Below the pieces are notes generated by a model that saw only the letters and a list, made by a program, of their open reading frames with translations, was not told where the DNA came from and did not search any database. Source: Bacteroidales bacterium (lineage in GTDB: Bacteria; Bacteroidota; Bacteroidia; Bacteroidales; VadinHA17). From it: a stretch of 16,066 nucleotides of DNA. Positions within the stretch are counted from its first letter, which is position 1. Every line of letters begins with the position of its first letter. The stretch spans positions 1 through 16,066 of the forward strand of contig WFRO01000023.1 of assembly GCA_015486475.1 (NCBI GenBank), in the 5' to 3' direction. Position numbers and translations under genes: made by a program. Positions 7,342 through 14,619 of the stretch are shown piece after piece.

Positions 7342-7394
7342 ATAAAGAAGAACGTCATTCCCATGAGAAAAAAGAAAGATCAACGGATACAGGA

Positions 7395-7424
7395 TTTGTC
7401 ATTAGAAAAAGATAATTATTTTTG
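7395..7424 (+). promoter_or_regulatory. Promoter of the POT transporter group (TTTG-N18-TATTTTTG)
   Basis: A TTTG at 7395-7398 and TATTTTTG at 7417-7424 are 18 nt apart, matching both parts of the Bacteroidota housekeeping promoter. It predicts a leader of about 40 nt for the gene at 7470 and would also serve the sulfatase 15 nt behind it. Confidence 0.65.
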
Positions 7425-7469
7425 TCAGGTACAGGATCCTTTCATTCTTAACCTTAAAACCGGCAGATC

Positions 7470-9122
7470 ATGTTCAAAGGACACCCCAAAGGATTGTATG
7501 TAGCTTTCTTTGCCAATATGGGAGAACGTTTCGGCTTCTACACCATGATGGCCATTCTTGTTCTCTTCCTGCAGGCAAAATACGGTCTGTCAGCCGAAAA
7601 AGCCGGATCCATTTACAGCACGTTCTATTTTGCCATCTACGGTCTGGCCCTGCTGGGCGGGATCCTGGCCGATGTCACAGGCAAACTGATGCGAACCATC
7701 CTTTCGGGACTGATCATCATGTTCCTGGGGTATGTGCTGATGTCCATTCCCGGTTTCGGGCTGGGGGTTTCCCTGACAGCCCTGGGGATCATCGCCTTTG
7801 GTAACGGCCTTTTCAAGGGCAACCTGCAGGCGCTGGTAGGGAATCTTTATGAAGATCCCAAATACTCCCATCTGCGCGACCGGGCCTTCACCATTTTTTA
7901 TATGGGTATAAACATCGGCGCTTTCTTCGCTCCCAGCGCTGCCACAGGTGTACGCAACTGGTGGCTGAAAACGCACGGCCTCGGCTACAATGCCAACCTC
8001 CCGCAGCTGGCCCACGGTTATCTTAACGGCGAACAGATCGACCTGGCCTCTTTCCAGTCCCTGGCCAACCAGGTCTCCTCTGCCCCCGTCACCGACCTGA
8101 AAGCATTCGCCACCCATTATATCGATGTTTTCAGCCAGGGATATCACATGGCCTTCGGCATAGCTGCCATTTCGATGGTCATCTCCCTGATCATTTACCT
8201 CGTCTTGAACAAATACCTCCGTTACGGGGATATTGCCAACAAGAAAAAAGATGAGCTCCCGCCCTCCATGCAGGAGATCTCCCCCCAGGAGACCCGGCAA
8301 CGTCTCACCGCCCTGGGCCTGGTATTCATCACGGTCATCTTTTTCTGGATGGCTTTCCACCAGAACGGCCTGACCCTGACCCTCTTTGCCCGCGACTATA
8401 TCCGCGAGCATGTCTCCCGCTGGTCCTACATCTTTTTTGACCTGCGTTCGTTCCTGCCCCTGATCTTTGCCATCATCGGACTGATCTATGTGCTGAACAA
8501 AAAACTGGATACCCGGTCACGTGTCATCGGCCTGCTGGTCATGGTATCTTCTCTGATCCTCTTGTTCTATGTTGTTCATGGATTCAATGACCAGATGCCC
8601 ATCGAGCCTGAAAAATTCCAGCATTTCAATCCCATCTTTATCGTATTCCTGACGCCGGTGGTCGTCTGGTTCTTCGGATGGCTGGATAAGAAAGGCAAGG
8701 AGCCTTCCACTCCCCGGAAAATTGCCATCGGGATGTTCCTGGCGGCTGTGGCCTATATGTTGCTGGTGATACCCTCCTTCCATCTTCCGGCGCCGAAGGT
8801 CATCGGTGATGCCGGATCGCCGGAGAGGATCTCCGAGCAATGGCTCATCTCCACCTACTTTATCCTCACCATTGCGGAATTGTTCCTGAGCCCCATGGGG
8901 ATCTCCTTCTTCTCAAAAGTGGCTCCTCCCAAAATGAAAGGATCCATGCAGGGCGTATGGCTGGGTGCCACGGCTGTGGGCAATCTGCTGTTGCAGGTAG
9001 GCACCTTCTTCTGGGTACGTCTCGAGCTGTGGCAGGTATGGTCCATTTTCATTGCGGTCACCCTGCTATCAGGCCTCTTTATCGTATCCATCATGAAAAA
9101 ACTGGAAAGAGTTGCGAAATAA
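7470..9122 (+). CDS. POT/PTR2 family proton-coupled oligopeptide transporter
   Basis: A 550-aa inner-membrane MFS protein. POT signatures are visible: NMGERFGFY at 16-24 in TM1, GNGLFKGN at 111-118 with K117, FYMGINIGAFFAP at 143-155, and AELFLSPMG late in the protein. It should import di- or tripeptides with protons. The first Glu of the usual ExxERFxYY motif is Asn (N16), while E19 and R20 are kept. From memory this Asn variant occurs in other Bacteroidota members, so I read it as a subfamily trait, but it may alter coupling or substrate. A loop of about 55 residues (160-215) is longer than in typical bacterial members. A good promoter precedes it, and the sulfatase gene follows after 15 nt, which suggests co-transcription. 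Confidence 0.93.
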   Translation: MFKGHPKGLYVAFFANMGERFGFYTMMAILVLFLQAKYGLSAEKAGSIYSTFYFAIYGLALLGGILADVTGKLMRTILSGLIIMFLGYVLMSIPGFGLGVSLTALGIIAFGNGLFKGNLQALVGNLYEDPKYSHLRDRAFTIFYMGINIGAFFAPSAATGVRNWWLKTHGLGYNANLPQLAHGYLNGEQIDLASFQSLANQVSSAPVTDLKAFATHYIDVFSQGYHMAFGIAAISMVISLIIYLVLNKYLRYGDIANKKKDELPPSMQEISPQETRQRLTALGLVFITVIFFWMAFHQNGLTLTLFARDYIREHVSRWSYIFFDLRSFLPLIFAIIGLIYVLNKKLDTRSRVIGLLVMVSSLILLFYVVHGFNDQMPIEPEKFQHFNPIFIVFLTPVVVWFFGWLDKKGKEPSTPRKIAIGMFLAAVAYMLLVIPSFHLPAPKVIGDAGSPERISEQWLISTYFILTIAELFLSPMGISFFSKVAPPKMKGSMQGVWLGATAVGNLLLQVGTFFWVRLELWQVWSIFIAVTLLSGLFIVSIMKKLERVAK

Positions 9123-9137
9123 TCAAATCCACAGGTC

Positions 9138-10628
9138 ATGAAAAGCTTTTTTATCTCTCTTCGTCACGGAGGTCATGCTCTTCTGTTCGCTCTGGTCCTG
9201 GTGGTTCTTTTGCCGGGCACCTCCTGTAAAAAACAACCCGACCGTTCCCTTCCCAATGTGGTCATCATTTTCATTGATGATCAGGGCTACGGGGACATAG
9301 GCCCCAACGGCGCCATTGATTACATCACGCCCAACATTGACAAGCTGGCCTCCGAGGGGATGCGTTTCACCAATTTCTACGCTGCCCAGGCCGTCTGCAG
9401 TGCCTCCCGCGCCGGTCTGCTCACCGGCTGTTACCCGAACAGGGTCGGCATCAGCGGCGCCCTGATGCCCTGGGCAAAGATCGGCATCAGCGATCAGGAG
9501 ATGACCATCGCCCAGCTGCTGAAACAAAAAGGCTATGCCACCGGCATGGTCGGCAAGTGGCACCTGGGCGACAAGAGACCTTTCCTGCCCCTGCAGCACG
9601 GCTTTGACGACTACCTGGGCCTGCCCTACTCCAATGACATGTGGCCGGTGGATTTTGACGGTACTCCCGTCACCAAAGATTCGCCTAAGCCCTGGAAAGC
9701 GAAATATCCGCCCCTGCCCATTATCGACGGCAACGAGAAAGTGGGCGAGATACGCACCCTCGACGACCAGGGCAAGCTCACCACCATGTACACCGAACGG
9801 GCATTAAAATTCATAAATGAACATCACAACGAACCCTTCTTTTTATATATGGCCCATTCGATGGTGCATGTGCCCCTGGGCGTCTCCGACAAGTTCAAGG
9901 GGAAAAGCAAGCAGGGCATGTTCGGTGATGTGATGATGGAAGTGGACTGGTCAGTTGGGGAGGTGATGAAAGCCCTCGACAAATACGGTCTGACGGACAA
10001 CACCCTGGTCATCTACACCAGCGACAACGGTCCCTGGCTCAATTTCGGCAACTGGGCCGGCTCCACCGGCGGCCTGCGCGAAGGGAAAGGCACCAGCTGG
10101 GAAGGTGGTCAGCGCGAACCCTGCATCATGCGGTGGCCGGGCGTCATCCCGGAAGGGACCATCTGCAACAAGCTCTCCTCTACCATTGACATCCTGCCCA
10201 CACTGGCCGACATCACCGGCGCCAAACTGCCGGACCACATCATCGACGGGGTTAACATCCTGCCGCTGATGAAAGGCGAGGAAAATGCCAACCCCAGGAA
10301 TGTGTTCTATTATTATTATCAGCGCAACAGTCTCGAAGCCGTCCGAAAAGGTCACTGGAAACTGGTACTCCCGCACAAATACCGCAGTTACGTGGGGGTG
10401 CCCCCCGGCCACGACGGCTTCCCCGGACCTTATGCCCATGACTCCACAGACCTGGCCCTTTACAACCTGCGCAGGGACCCGGGCGAGAGATACAACGTGA
10501 TCGACCTGCATCCCGAGGTGGTAAAAGACATTATGGCAGAAGTGGAAAAAGCCAGGGCAGATCTGGGCGATGATCTTACCGGCAACCCCGGAAAAAACAG
10601 ACGCCCCCCGGGAAAACTGGAGGAATAG
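9138..10628 (+). CDS. Sulfatase (arylsulfatase A type, S1 family), probable lipoprotein
   Basis: A 496-aa sulfatase. The N-terminus has a hydrophobic segment ending LLPGTSCKK, a loose lipobox that would anchor C30. Catalytic-site residues are visible: D47 and D48 in FIDDQGYGD; the CSASRAGLLTG motif with C87 as formylglycine precursor and R91; K140 and H142 in GKWHLG; H240 and H244 in MAHSMVHVPL; D296 and N297 in SDNGPW; K317. The CxAxR core is accepted in S1 sulfatases although CxPxR is commoner. Cys, not Ser, is used, so a maturase (anSME or FGE) encoded elsewhere is required. It hydrolyses a sulfate ester in the periplasm or at the surface. The substrate cannot be told from sequence alone, and no glycoside hydrolase or SusCD pair is nearby. 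It lies 15 nt behind the POT gene. Confidence 0.93.
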   Translation: MKSFFISLRHGGHALLFALVLVVLLPGTSCKKQPDRSLPNVVIIFIDDQGYGDIGPNGAIDYITPNIDKLASEGMRFTNFYAAQAVCSASRAGLLTGCYPNRVGISGALMPWAKIGISDQEMTIAQLLKQKGYATGMVGKWHLGDKRPFLPLQHGFDDYLGLPYSNDMWPVDFDGTPVTKDSPKPWKAKYPPLPIIDGNEKVGEIRTLDDQGKLTTMYTERALKFINEHHNEPFFLYMAHSMVHVPLGVSDKFKGKSKQGMFGDVMMEVDWSVGEVMKALDKYGLTDNTLVIYTSDNGPWLNFGNWAGSTGGLREGKGTSWEGGQREPCIMRWPGVIPEGTICNKLSSTIDILPTLADITGAKLPDHIIDGVNILPLMKGEENANPRNVFYYYYQRNSLEAVRKGHWKLVLPHKYRSYVGVPPGHDGFPGPYAHDSTDLALYNLRRDPGERYNVIDLHPEVVKDIMAEVEKARADLGDDLTGNPGKNRRPPGKLEE

Positions 10629-10706
10629 CGATAAAACTGATCGTTTTGAAACCGTTTTGATTATTTTTAGTAATTTAGTTCCGCTATTCTGTTAAACCGA
10701 TACGGT

Positions 10707-11087
10707 ATGGAACCTATCAATATTGAGGAAACCGTAAAGACCCCGCTGATCCGTTATCTTCCGGAGCTCAACAAGATCGAGATCCATGGGAAATCCATCC
10801 CTGAGGACCCACGGGAATTCTTTAACCCTATCCTCAGATGGTTTGAGGATTTTTCTGCTGCCCCGCCGGCAGATACTACCGTGGAGGTCAAACTGGAGTA
10901 TTTCAATACCAGTTCTTCCAAAACATTTCTCCAGATCTTTAAAAAGCTGGAGAATATCGTCAGGAAAAAGAAAAACGTAAAGATCAACTGGTATTATGAA
11001 GTGGATGACTACGACATGAAAGAGTGCGGCGAAGATTACCGGAGTATGCTGAAAGTCCCCTTCAAAATGATCGAAGTCCTGGAATGA
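10707..11087 (+). CDS. SiaC family regulatory phosphoprotein (DUF1987)
   Basis: A 126-aa cytosolic protein of the SiaC family. In Pseudomonas aeruginosa, SiaC is phosphorylated at Thr68 by SiaB, dephosphorylated by SiaA, and stimulates the diguanylate cyclase SiaD. Here the matching segment YFNTSSSK places a Thr at residue 68 too. The N-terminal TPLIRYLPELNKIEIHGKSI and PREFFNPILRWFEDF are typical of the family. No SiaA phosphatase, SiaB kinase or GGDEF gene lies in this window, so its partners are unknown. It starts 78 nt after the sulfatase. A one-mismatch -7 box (TAATTTAG at 10671-10678) may give it its own promoter. A strong terminator follows at 11131-11159. Confidence 0.88.
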   Translation: MEPINIEETVKTPLIRYLPELNKIEIHGKSIPEDPREFFNPILRWFEDFSAAPPADTTVEVKLEYFNTSSSKTFLQIFKKLENIVRKKKNVKINWYYEVDDYDMKECGEDYRSMLKVPFKMIEVLE

Positions 11088-11093
11088 GAAGAA

Positions 11094-11132
11094 GCTCGAT
11101 GCTCGATGTGCGAACTATGAACTATGAACTAA
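11094..11132 (+). repeat. Short heptamer repeats (GCTCGAT x2, GAACTAT x2 plus GAACTAA)
   Basis: Two copies of GCTCGAT (11094-11107) are followed by GAACTAT, GAACTAT and GAACTAA (11112-11132), just after the siaC-like stop. The second set matches the minus-strand reading of the long repeat at 5719-5788, and both end in GAACTNTGAACTAAAAA. Confidence 0.75.
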
Positions 11133-11159
11133 AAAGGAGGTCCCCGACCTCCTTTTTTT
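11131..11159. terminator. Bidirectional hairpin terminator between the SiaC gene and the tRNA
   Basis: AAAAAGGAGGT pairs perfectly with ACCTCCTTTTT (11 bp) around a CCCCG loop, with T runs on both strands. It ends the plus-strand SiaC transcript and the minus-strand tRNA transcript, whose 3' end is only 2 nt away. Confidence 0.9.
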
Positions 11160-11160
11160 G

Positions 11161-11234
11161 TAGCGAGAGAGGGACTTGAACCCTCGACCTCAGGATTATG
11201 AATCCTGCGCTCTAACCAGCTGAGCTACCTCGCC
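11161..11234 (-). tRNA. tRNA with anticodon CAT (elongator Met, or Ile2)
   Basis: On the minus strand a complete 74-nt cloverleaf is present. The acceptor stem is GGCGAGG with TCTCGCT, T8 and A9 follow, and the D arm is GCTC/GAGC. The anticodon arm is CAGGA-TTCATAA-TCCTG with CAT, the variable loop is AGGTC, and the T arm is GAGGG-TTCAAGT-CCCTC. The discriminator is A. The anticodon stem lacks the three G-C pairs of initiators, so it is not fMet. Met elongator and lysidine-modified Ile2 cannot be told apart by anticodon; Met is my first choice. Both ends of the acceptor stem are G-U (1-72 and 7-66). The 3' CCA is not encoded. Confidence 0.95.
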
Positions 11235-11463
11235 CTGAAATTTGCGGTGCAAATATACAATTTCCTGCTAAAATGCAATCCTAAAATACATTTTTCCCCT
11301 AAAAATGCATCGGCAGGATCAGGGTATATATGATCTTTTAAGATCCTTCCCTTCCACGTCGTGTAGCCCTGGTTTTTATCCCTCTAAAAAAAACAGGAAA
11401 AATTTTTTTTCTTTATATTTTTCCTATATTGCAGACAAACAGATATTCTTTTTAATCGGGCCG
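11235..11463. other. Intergenic region between the tRNA and the START-like gene
   Basis: Apart from the tRNA promoter, no gene is supported. The part next to the START-like gene is A/T-rich with long T and A runs (about 11386-11431). An inverted repeat GATCTT-TT-AAGATC sits at 11332-11345 and could be an operator or chance. No exact TAnnTTTG box was found on the plus strand. Confidence 0.5.
11250..11278 (-). promoter_or_regulatory. tRNA promoter (TTG-N18-TATATTTG)
   Basis: On the minus strand TTG (11276-11278) and TATATTTG (11250-11257) are 18 nt apart, the same spacing as in the POT promoter. The start would lie about 10 nt before the tRNA 5' end. Confidence 0.7.
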
Positions 11464-11841
11464 ATGAAAACAAAATACGAACTGGAATATACGATCAATA
11501 CCTCCCCCAATGTCCTTTTTAACAGGCTGAGCACAGCCGGTGGTCTTTGTGAATGGTTTGCCGACGATGTATATGTGGACGGGGACATCTTCACTTTCAT
11601 CTGGGAAGGAACGGAACAGAAAGCCCGCATGACCGGGCTGAAAGAGAATAAATATGTCCGTTTCCACTGGCAGGATGATGATGACCCGAAGTCCTACTTC
11701 GAGTTCCGTATCAATATCGATGAACTTACCAAAGATGTTGCCCTGATGGTAACTGATTTTGCCGAAGATGATGAAAAAGACGATGCCGTCGACCTCTGGA
11801 ATACCCAGATCGCCGAACTCAAAAGGAACCTGGGCCTTTGA
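11464..11841 (+). CDS. START-like domain protein (AHSA1-related), small cytosolic
   Basis: A 125-aa protein with a SRPBCC/START-type fold pattern: YELEYTINTSPNVLFNRLST for the first strand and helix, GGLCEWFADDVYVDGD, then FTFIWEGTEQKARMTG and KYVRFHWQDDDDPKSYFEF, and a C-terminal helix DLWNTQIAELKRNLGL. This matches the small Bacteroidota START-like family. It may bind a hydrophobic ligand, but none is known. I use the ATG at 11464; an in-frame start at 11305 would add 53 residues (low-complexity, Lys/Phe-rich) with no family match. It stands alone, 70 nt before the LptF/LptG-type permease gene. Confidence 0.82.
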   Translation: MKTKYELEYTINTSPNVLFNRLSTAGGLCEWFADDVYVDGDIFTFIWEGTEQKARMTGLKENKYVRFHWQDDDDPKSYFEFRINIDELTKDVALMVTDFAEDDEKDDAVDLWNTQIAELKRNLGL

Positions 11842-11868
11842 CCCCTTTCTCCCCTGCCTGAAATATCT

Positions 11869-11876
11869 TACTTTTG
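11869..11876 (+). promoter_or_regulatory. -7 box (TACTTTTG) for the permease-glycosyltransferase operon
   Basis: TACTTTTG matches TAnnTTTG and lies 35 nt before the permease start codon, giving a leader of about 30 nt. No TTG is seen at the proper -33 distance. Confidence 0.5.
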
Positions 11877-11911
11877 TTCACGTTCCTTAAACGTAATCCA
11901 TTGCCCCCGGC

Positions 11912-13420
11912 ATGAAACGACTGCACCGTTATATACTTCGTTCTTTCGTCGGACCGCTGGTGCTGACCTTCTTCATCGTCATGTTCCTAATGATCATGCA
12001 GTTCCTGTGGAAATACATCGACGATCTCGTCGGGAAAGGACTGCAGGCACATATCCTGGCCGAGTTGCTCTTTTATCTGGCCGCCAGTTTTGTGCCCATG
12101 GCCCTGCCGCTGGCCATTCTGCTGGCAGCACTTATGACCTTTGGTAATTTCGGAGAGCGTTTCGAGCTCACGGCCATGAAATCCTCAGGTATACCCCTGC
12201 AGAAGATCATGCTCCCCGTTTTCTACCTGATGATCTTTCTCACCGCTTTCGCCTTTTATTTTGCCAACAACATCCTGCCGGTAGCCAACCTGAAATCCAG
12301 GGCCCTGATCTGGGACATCCAGCAACAAAGACCCGAGCTGAACATCAAAGCAGGCGAATTCTACAACGGGATCGAAGGTTACAGCATCAAGATCGGAAAG
12401 AAGAATTTCAAGACCAACATGCTGTACAATATCCTGATCTACGATCATACTGAAAAAAGAGGGGCGGTATCCGTCACCTATGCCGATTCGGGCAAAATGA
12501 TCATCACCCCGGATAAAAAAGACCTGGTCTTCAACCTGTTCCACGGGCGCTCCTACTACGAAGTCCCTCCCGGTAAGAAACACCCCTACAAAAGGACCAA
12601 AACCTTTCCTTTCCGGCAGGACCATTTTCAGGAACAGACCATCATCATCAAACTTACGGGTTTTGGACTGAAAAGGACCGATGAGAACCTTTTCAAGAAC
12701 CACTACTCAATGCTGAACCTCAAGCAGCTTACCCATTTCTCCGATTCCCTCAACCAACAGCTTGAAAAACGGCAACAGGCTGCCCGGAAGACCCTCCGGG
12801 CCCAACTGTTCGGTGAATCCCGGTACTTCAAAAAAATGCATGAAAAGGACACTCTCCACGATACCCTGGCCGTGGCCGTGACCCCCGTCCCCTTTGACCT
12901 GCAAAAGACCTGGGACACCCTGGCGCCCTCCCTGAAACAGACCATCGCAGAGGATGCCCTCACGTCGGCACAAAGCACCCGCGATTACGTGCGGAACATG
13001 GGGAAGATCATCGAATCCCATATCAAGTACATCCGGAGGTATCAGATCGAGTGGCACAGGAAATTCACACTGTCGCTGGCCTGTATCATCTTCTTTTTCA
13101 TAGGGGCCCCGCTGGGCGCGATCATCCGGAAAGGCGGCCTGGGCATGCCTGTGGTCATCTCCGTGCTTTTTTTTGTTTTTTATTACATCATCCCCATGTC
13201 GGGCGAAAAGTTCGTCAGGGAAGATGTTTGGTCTCCCTTTACCGGTATGTGGATCGCCACTTTCATCCTGCTACCCATTGGCATCTACCTCACCTACAAA
13301 TCCACCAACGATGCAGCTATCATGAGCTCGGAAGCCTACAGCCAGTTTTTCGGTCAGCTGTGGAAAAACATACGCCGGTTCTTCCCCCACCGGAAACATA
13401 AACCGGAAGAAAAAGCATGA
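11912..13420 (+). CDS. LptF/LptG (YjgP/YjgQ) family lipopolysaccharide export permease
   Basis: A 502-aa inner-membrane permease. Three N-terminal TM segments (about 12-33, 50-75, 98-120) carry the family motif FGERFELTAMKSSGIPL near 80-96, the coupling helix region that contacts the LptB ATPase. A jellyroll-like periplasmic domain follows. Three C-terminal TM segments end the protein, including IIFFFIGAPLGAIIRKGGLG. It should extract LPS or another lipid from the inner membrane with a partner permease and LptB, neither encoded here. It is longer than the roughly 360 aa of E. coli LptF or LptG. The extra length lies in the periplasmic part, around 270-385, which is charged and helical. The stop codon overlaps the next start as ATGA, so translation of the glycosyltransferase is coupled. 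Confidence 0.9.
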   Translation: MKRLHRYILRSFVGPLVLTFFIVMFLMIMQFLWKYIDDLVGKGLQAHILAELLFYLAASFVPMALPLAILLAALMTFGNFGERFELTAMKSSGIPLQKIMLPVFYLMIFLTAFAFYFANNILPVANLKSRALIWDIQQQRPELNIKAGEFYNGIEGYSIKIGKKNFKTNMLYNILIYDHTEKRGAVSVTYADSGKMIITPDKKDLVFNLFHGRSYYEVPPGKKHPYKRTKTFPFRQDHFQEQTIIIKLTGFGLKRTDENLFKNHYSMLNLKQLTHFSDSLNQQLEKRQQAARKTLRAQLFGESRYFKKMHEKDTLHDTLAVAVTPVPFDLQKTWDTLAPSLKQTIAEDALTSAQSTRDYVRNMGKIIESHIKYIRRYQIEWHRKFTLSLACIIFFFIGAPLGAIIRKGGLGMPVVISVLFFVFYYIIPMSGEKFVREDVWSPFTGMWIATFILLPIGIYLTYKSTNDAAIMSSEAYSQFFGQLWKNIRRFFPHRKHKPEEKA

Positions 13421-14619
13421 AGATACTGATCCTTACGCCCAAGCCTCCTTTCCCTGCCAGAGACGGCAGTTCACTGGCCACGGCTCAGGTGATCGAGGGC
13501 CTGGCCGCCAAAGGACACCAGGTAACGGTCTTCTTCCTGAACACCTCCAAACATGCCAGCAGTCCCCGCGAGCTGCCGGAAAAAGAAGGGATCTCCTTTT
13601 TCTCCGCTTTCTGCAACACCACTGTAAAACCCGGGCCGGCCCTGACTTCACTCATGGCCGGCCAACAACCCTATACGGTATCCCGGTTCATCACAGCAGA
13701 AACTGAAAAAAAACTGAGAGATATCCTGAGAGGGAATTCTTTCGATATCATCCAGATCGAAACCCTGATGATGACCCCTTATCTTGATGTGATCAGGGAG
13801 TCCTCCGATGCCCGTATCATTTTCAGACCCCACAATACAGAATACCTCATCTGGTCCCATCTGGCGGAGAATGAAAAAAACTTCCTGAAAAAGGGATATT
13901 TCAATATGCTGGCACGGCAGATCAGGGAATATGAACGTACTGTTTCGCGGCAATTCCGTTACATTCTGCCGATCAGCGACAGTGATGCTGAGATCTTCCG
14001 CACCTGGAACCCTGAGGCCCGGATGATGACGCTGCCTTACGGCATAGATGTCAAGGCCGGGCCACAAAGAACCGACCGGCGCCCTCCGGCCGTTCTTTTC
14101 CTGGGAGCCCTCGACTGGCGGCCCAACCTGCAGGGGCTGGAATGGTTCCTTAAAAATATCTGGCCTTCCCTGGCACAGGACATCCCTTCGGTCCGGCTCT
14201 TCATAGCCGGCCGCAACCCCGGATCCCGCATACAGGAGACCATCGGAAGCCATTCACCGGCAGGGAAGATCACTTTCCTCGGGGAGGTCGAGGATCCGGA
14301 AGATCTTTATTCGAAGGGATCCGTCTTCATCGTGCCCCTTTTTGCCGGCAGTGGCATCCGGATAAAGATCCTGGAGGCTATGGCCCACGGGCTGGCCGTC
14401 ATCTCCACCCACACCGGTGCGGCCGGCCTGCCTGTCAGGGATAAGGAAGATATACTCCTGGCCGATACTCCGGAAGATTTCAGGAGGAGCATTGAAAAAC
14501 TGATGCAGGATGAGGATTTTTACACCAGGATCACTGAGAATGCCTTACATTTGTTACAGGAAAAGTTTGACCAGGAAAGCCTTCCGGACGATCTTGAAAA
14601 ATTTTACCTGAAAGCATGA
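13417..14619 (+). CDS. Glycosyltransferase family 4 (GT-B fold)
   Basis: A 400-aa cytosolic or membrane-associated glycosyltransferase of the GT4 type. The N-terminus MKILILTPKPPFPARDGSSL is the usual acceptor-side start with a Gly/Ser loop. RPHNTEYLIW near 137 and ISDSDAEIF near 186 follow. The C-terminal Rossmann domain starts at VLFLGALDWRPN (226). The donor-site motif VPLFAGSGIRIKILEAMAHG (306-325) contains the family glutamates. Sugar donor and acceptor are unknown. It overlaps the permease gene by 4 nt (ATGA) and the next glycosyltransferase by 4 nt, so all three are one transcription and translation unit. This suggests synthesis of an envelope glycan or lipid-linked sugar. Confidence 0.92.
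   Translation: MKILILTPKPPFPARDGSSLATAQVIEGLAAKGHQVTVFFLNTSKHASSPRELPEKEGISFFSAFCNTTVKPGPALTSLMAGQQPYTVSRFITAETEKKLRDILRGNSFDIIQIETLMMTPYLDVIRESSDARIIFRPHNTEYLIWSHLAENEKNFLKKGYFNMLARQIREYERTVSRQFRYILPISDSDAEIFRTWNPEARMMTLPYGIDVKAGPQRTDRRPPAVLFLGALDWRPNLQGLEWFLKNIWPSLAQDIPSVRLFIAGRNPGSRIQETIGSHSPAGKITFLGEVEDPEDLYSKGSVFIVPLFAGSGIRIKILEAMAHGLAVISTHTGAAGLPVRDKEDILLADTPEDFRRSIEKLMQDEDFYTRITENALHLLQEKFDQESLPDDLEKFYLKA

Noticed and set aside
7590..8411. Minus-strand ORF of 273 codons opposite the POT transporter
   Set aside because: It is a codon-bias shadow of a clear membrane transporter gene; its product is low complexity and rich in Gly, Gln, Glu and Asp.
10629..10706. AAAAC/GTTTT inverted repeat as terminator after the sulfatase
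   Set aside because: The stem is 5 bp and A/T-rich with no clear U tract right after it; too weak to call.
11131..11159. AGGAGGT/ACCTCCT in the terminator stem as Shine-Dalgarno / anti-Shine-Dalgarno mimic
   Set aside because: It is fully explained as a bidirectional terminator between convergent units; no start codon follows at a useful distance.
11305..11463. N-terminal extension of the START-like protein
   Set aside because: The added residues are Lys/Phe/Ser-rich from an A/T-rich leader and are not part of the fold; the ATG at 11464 gives a normal family start.
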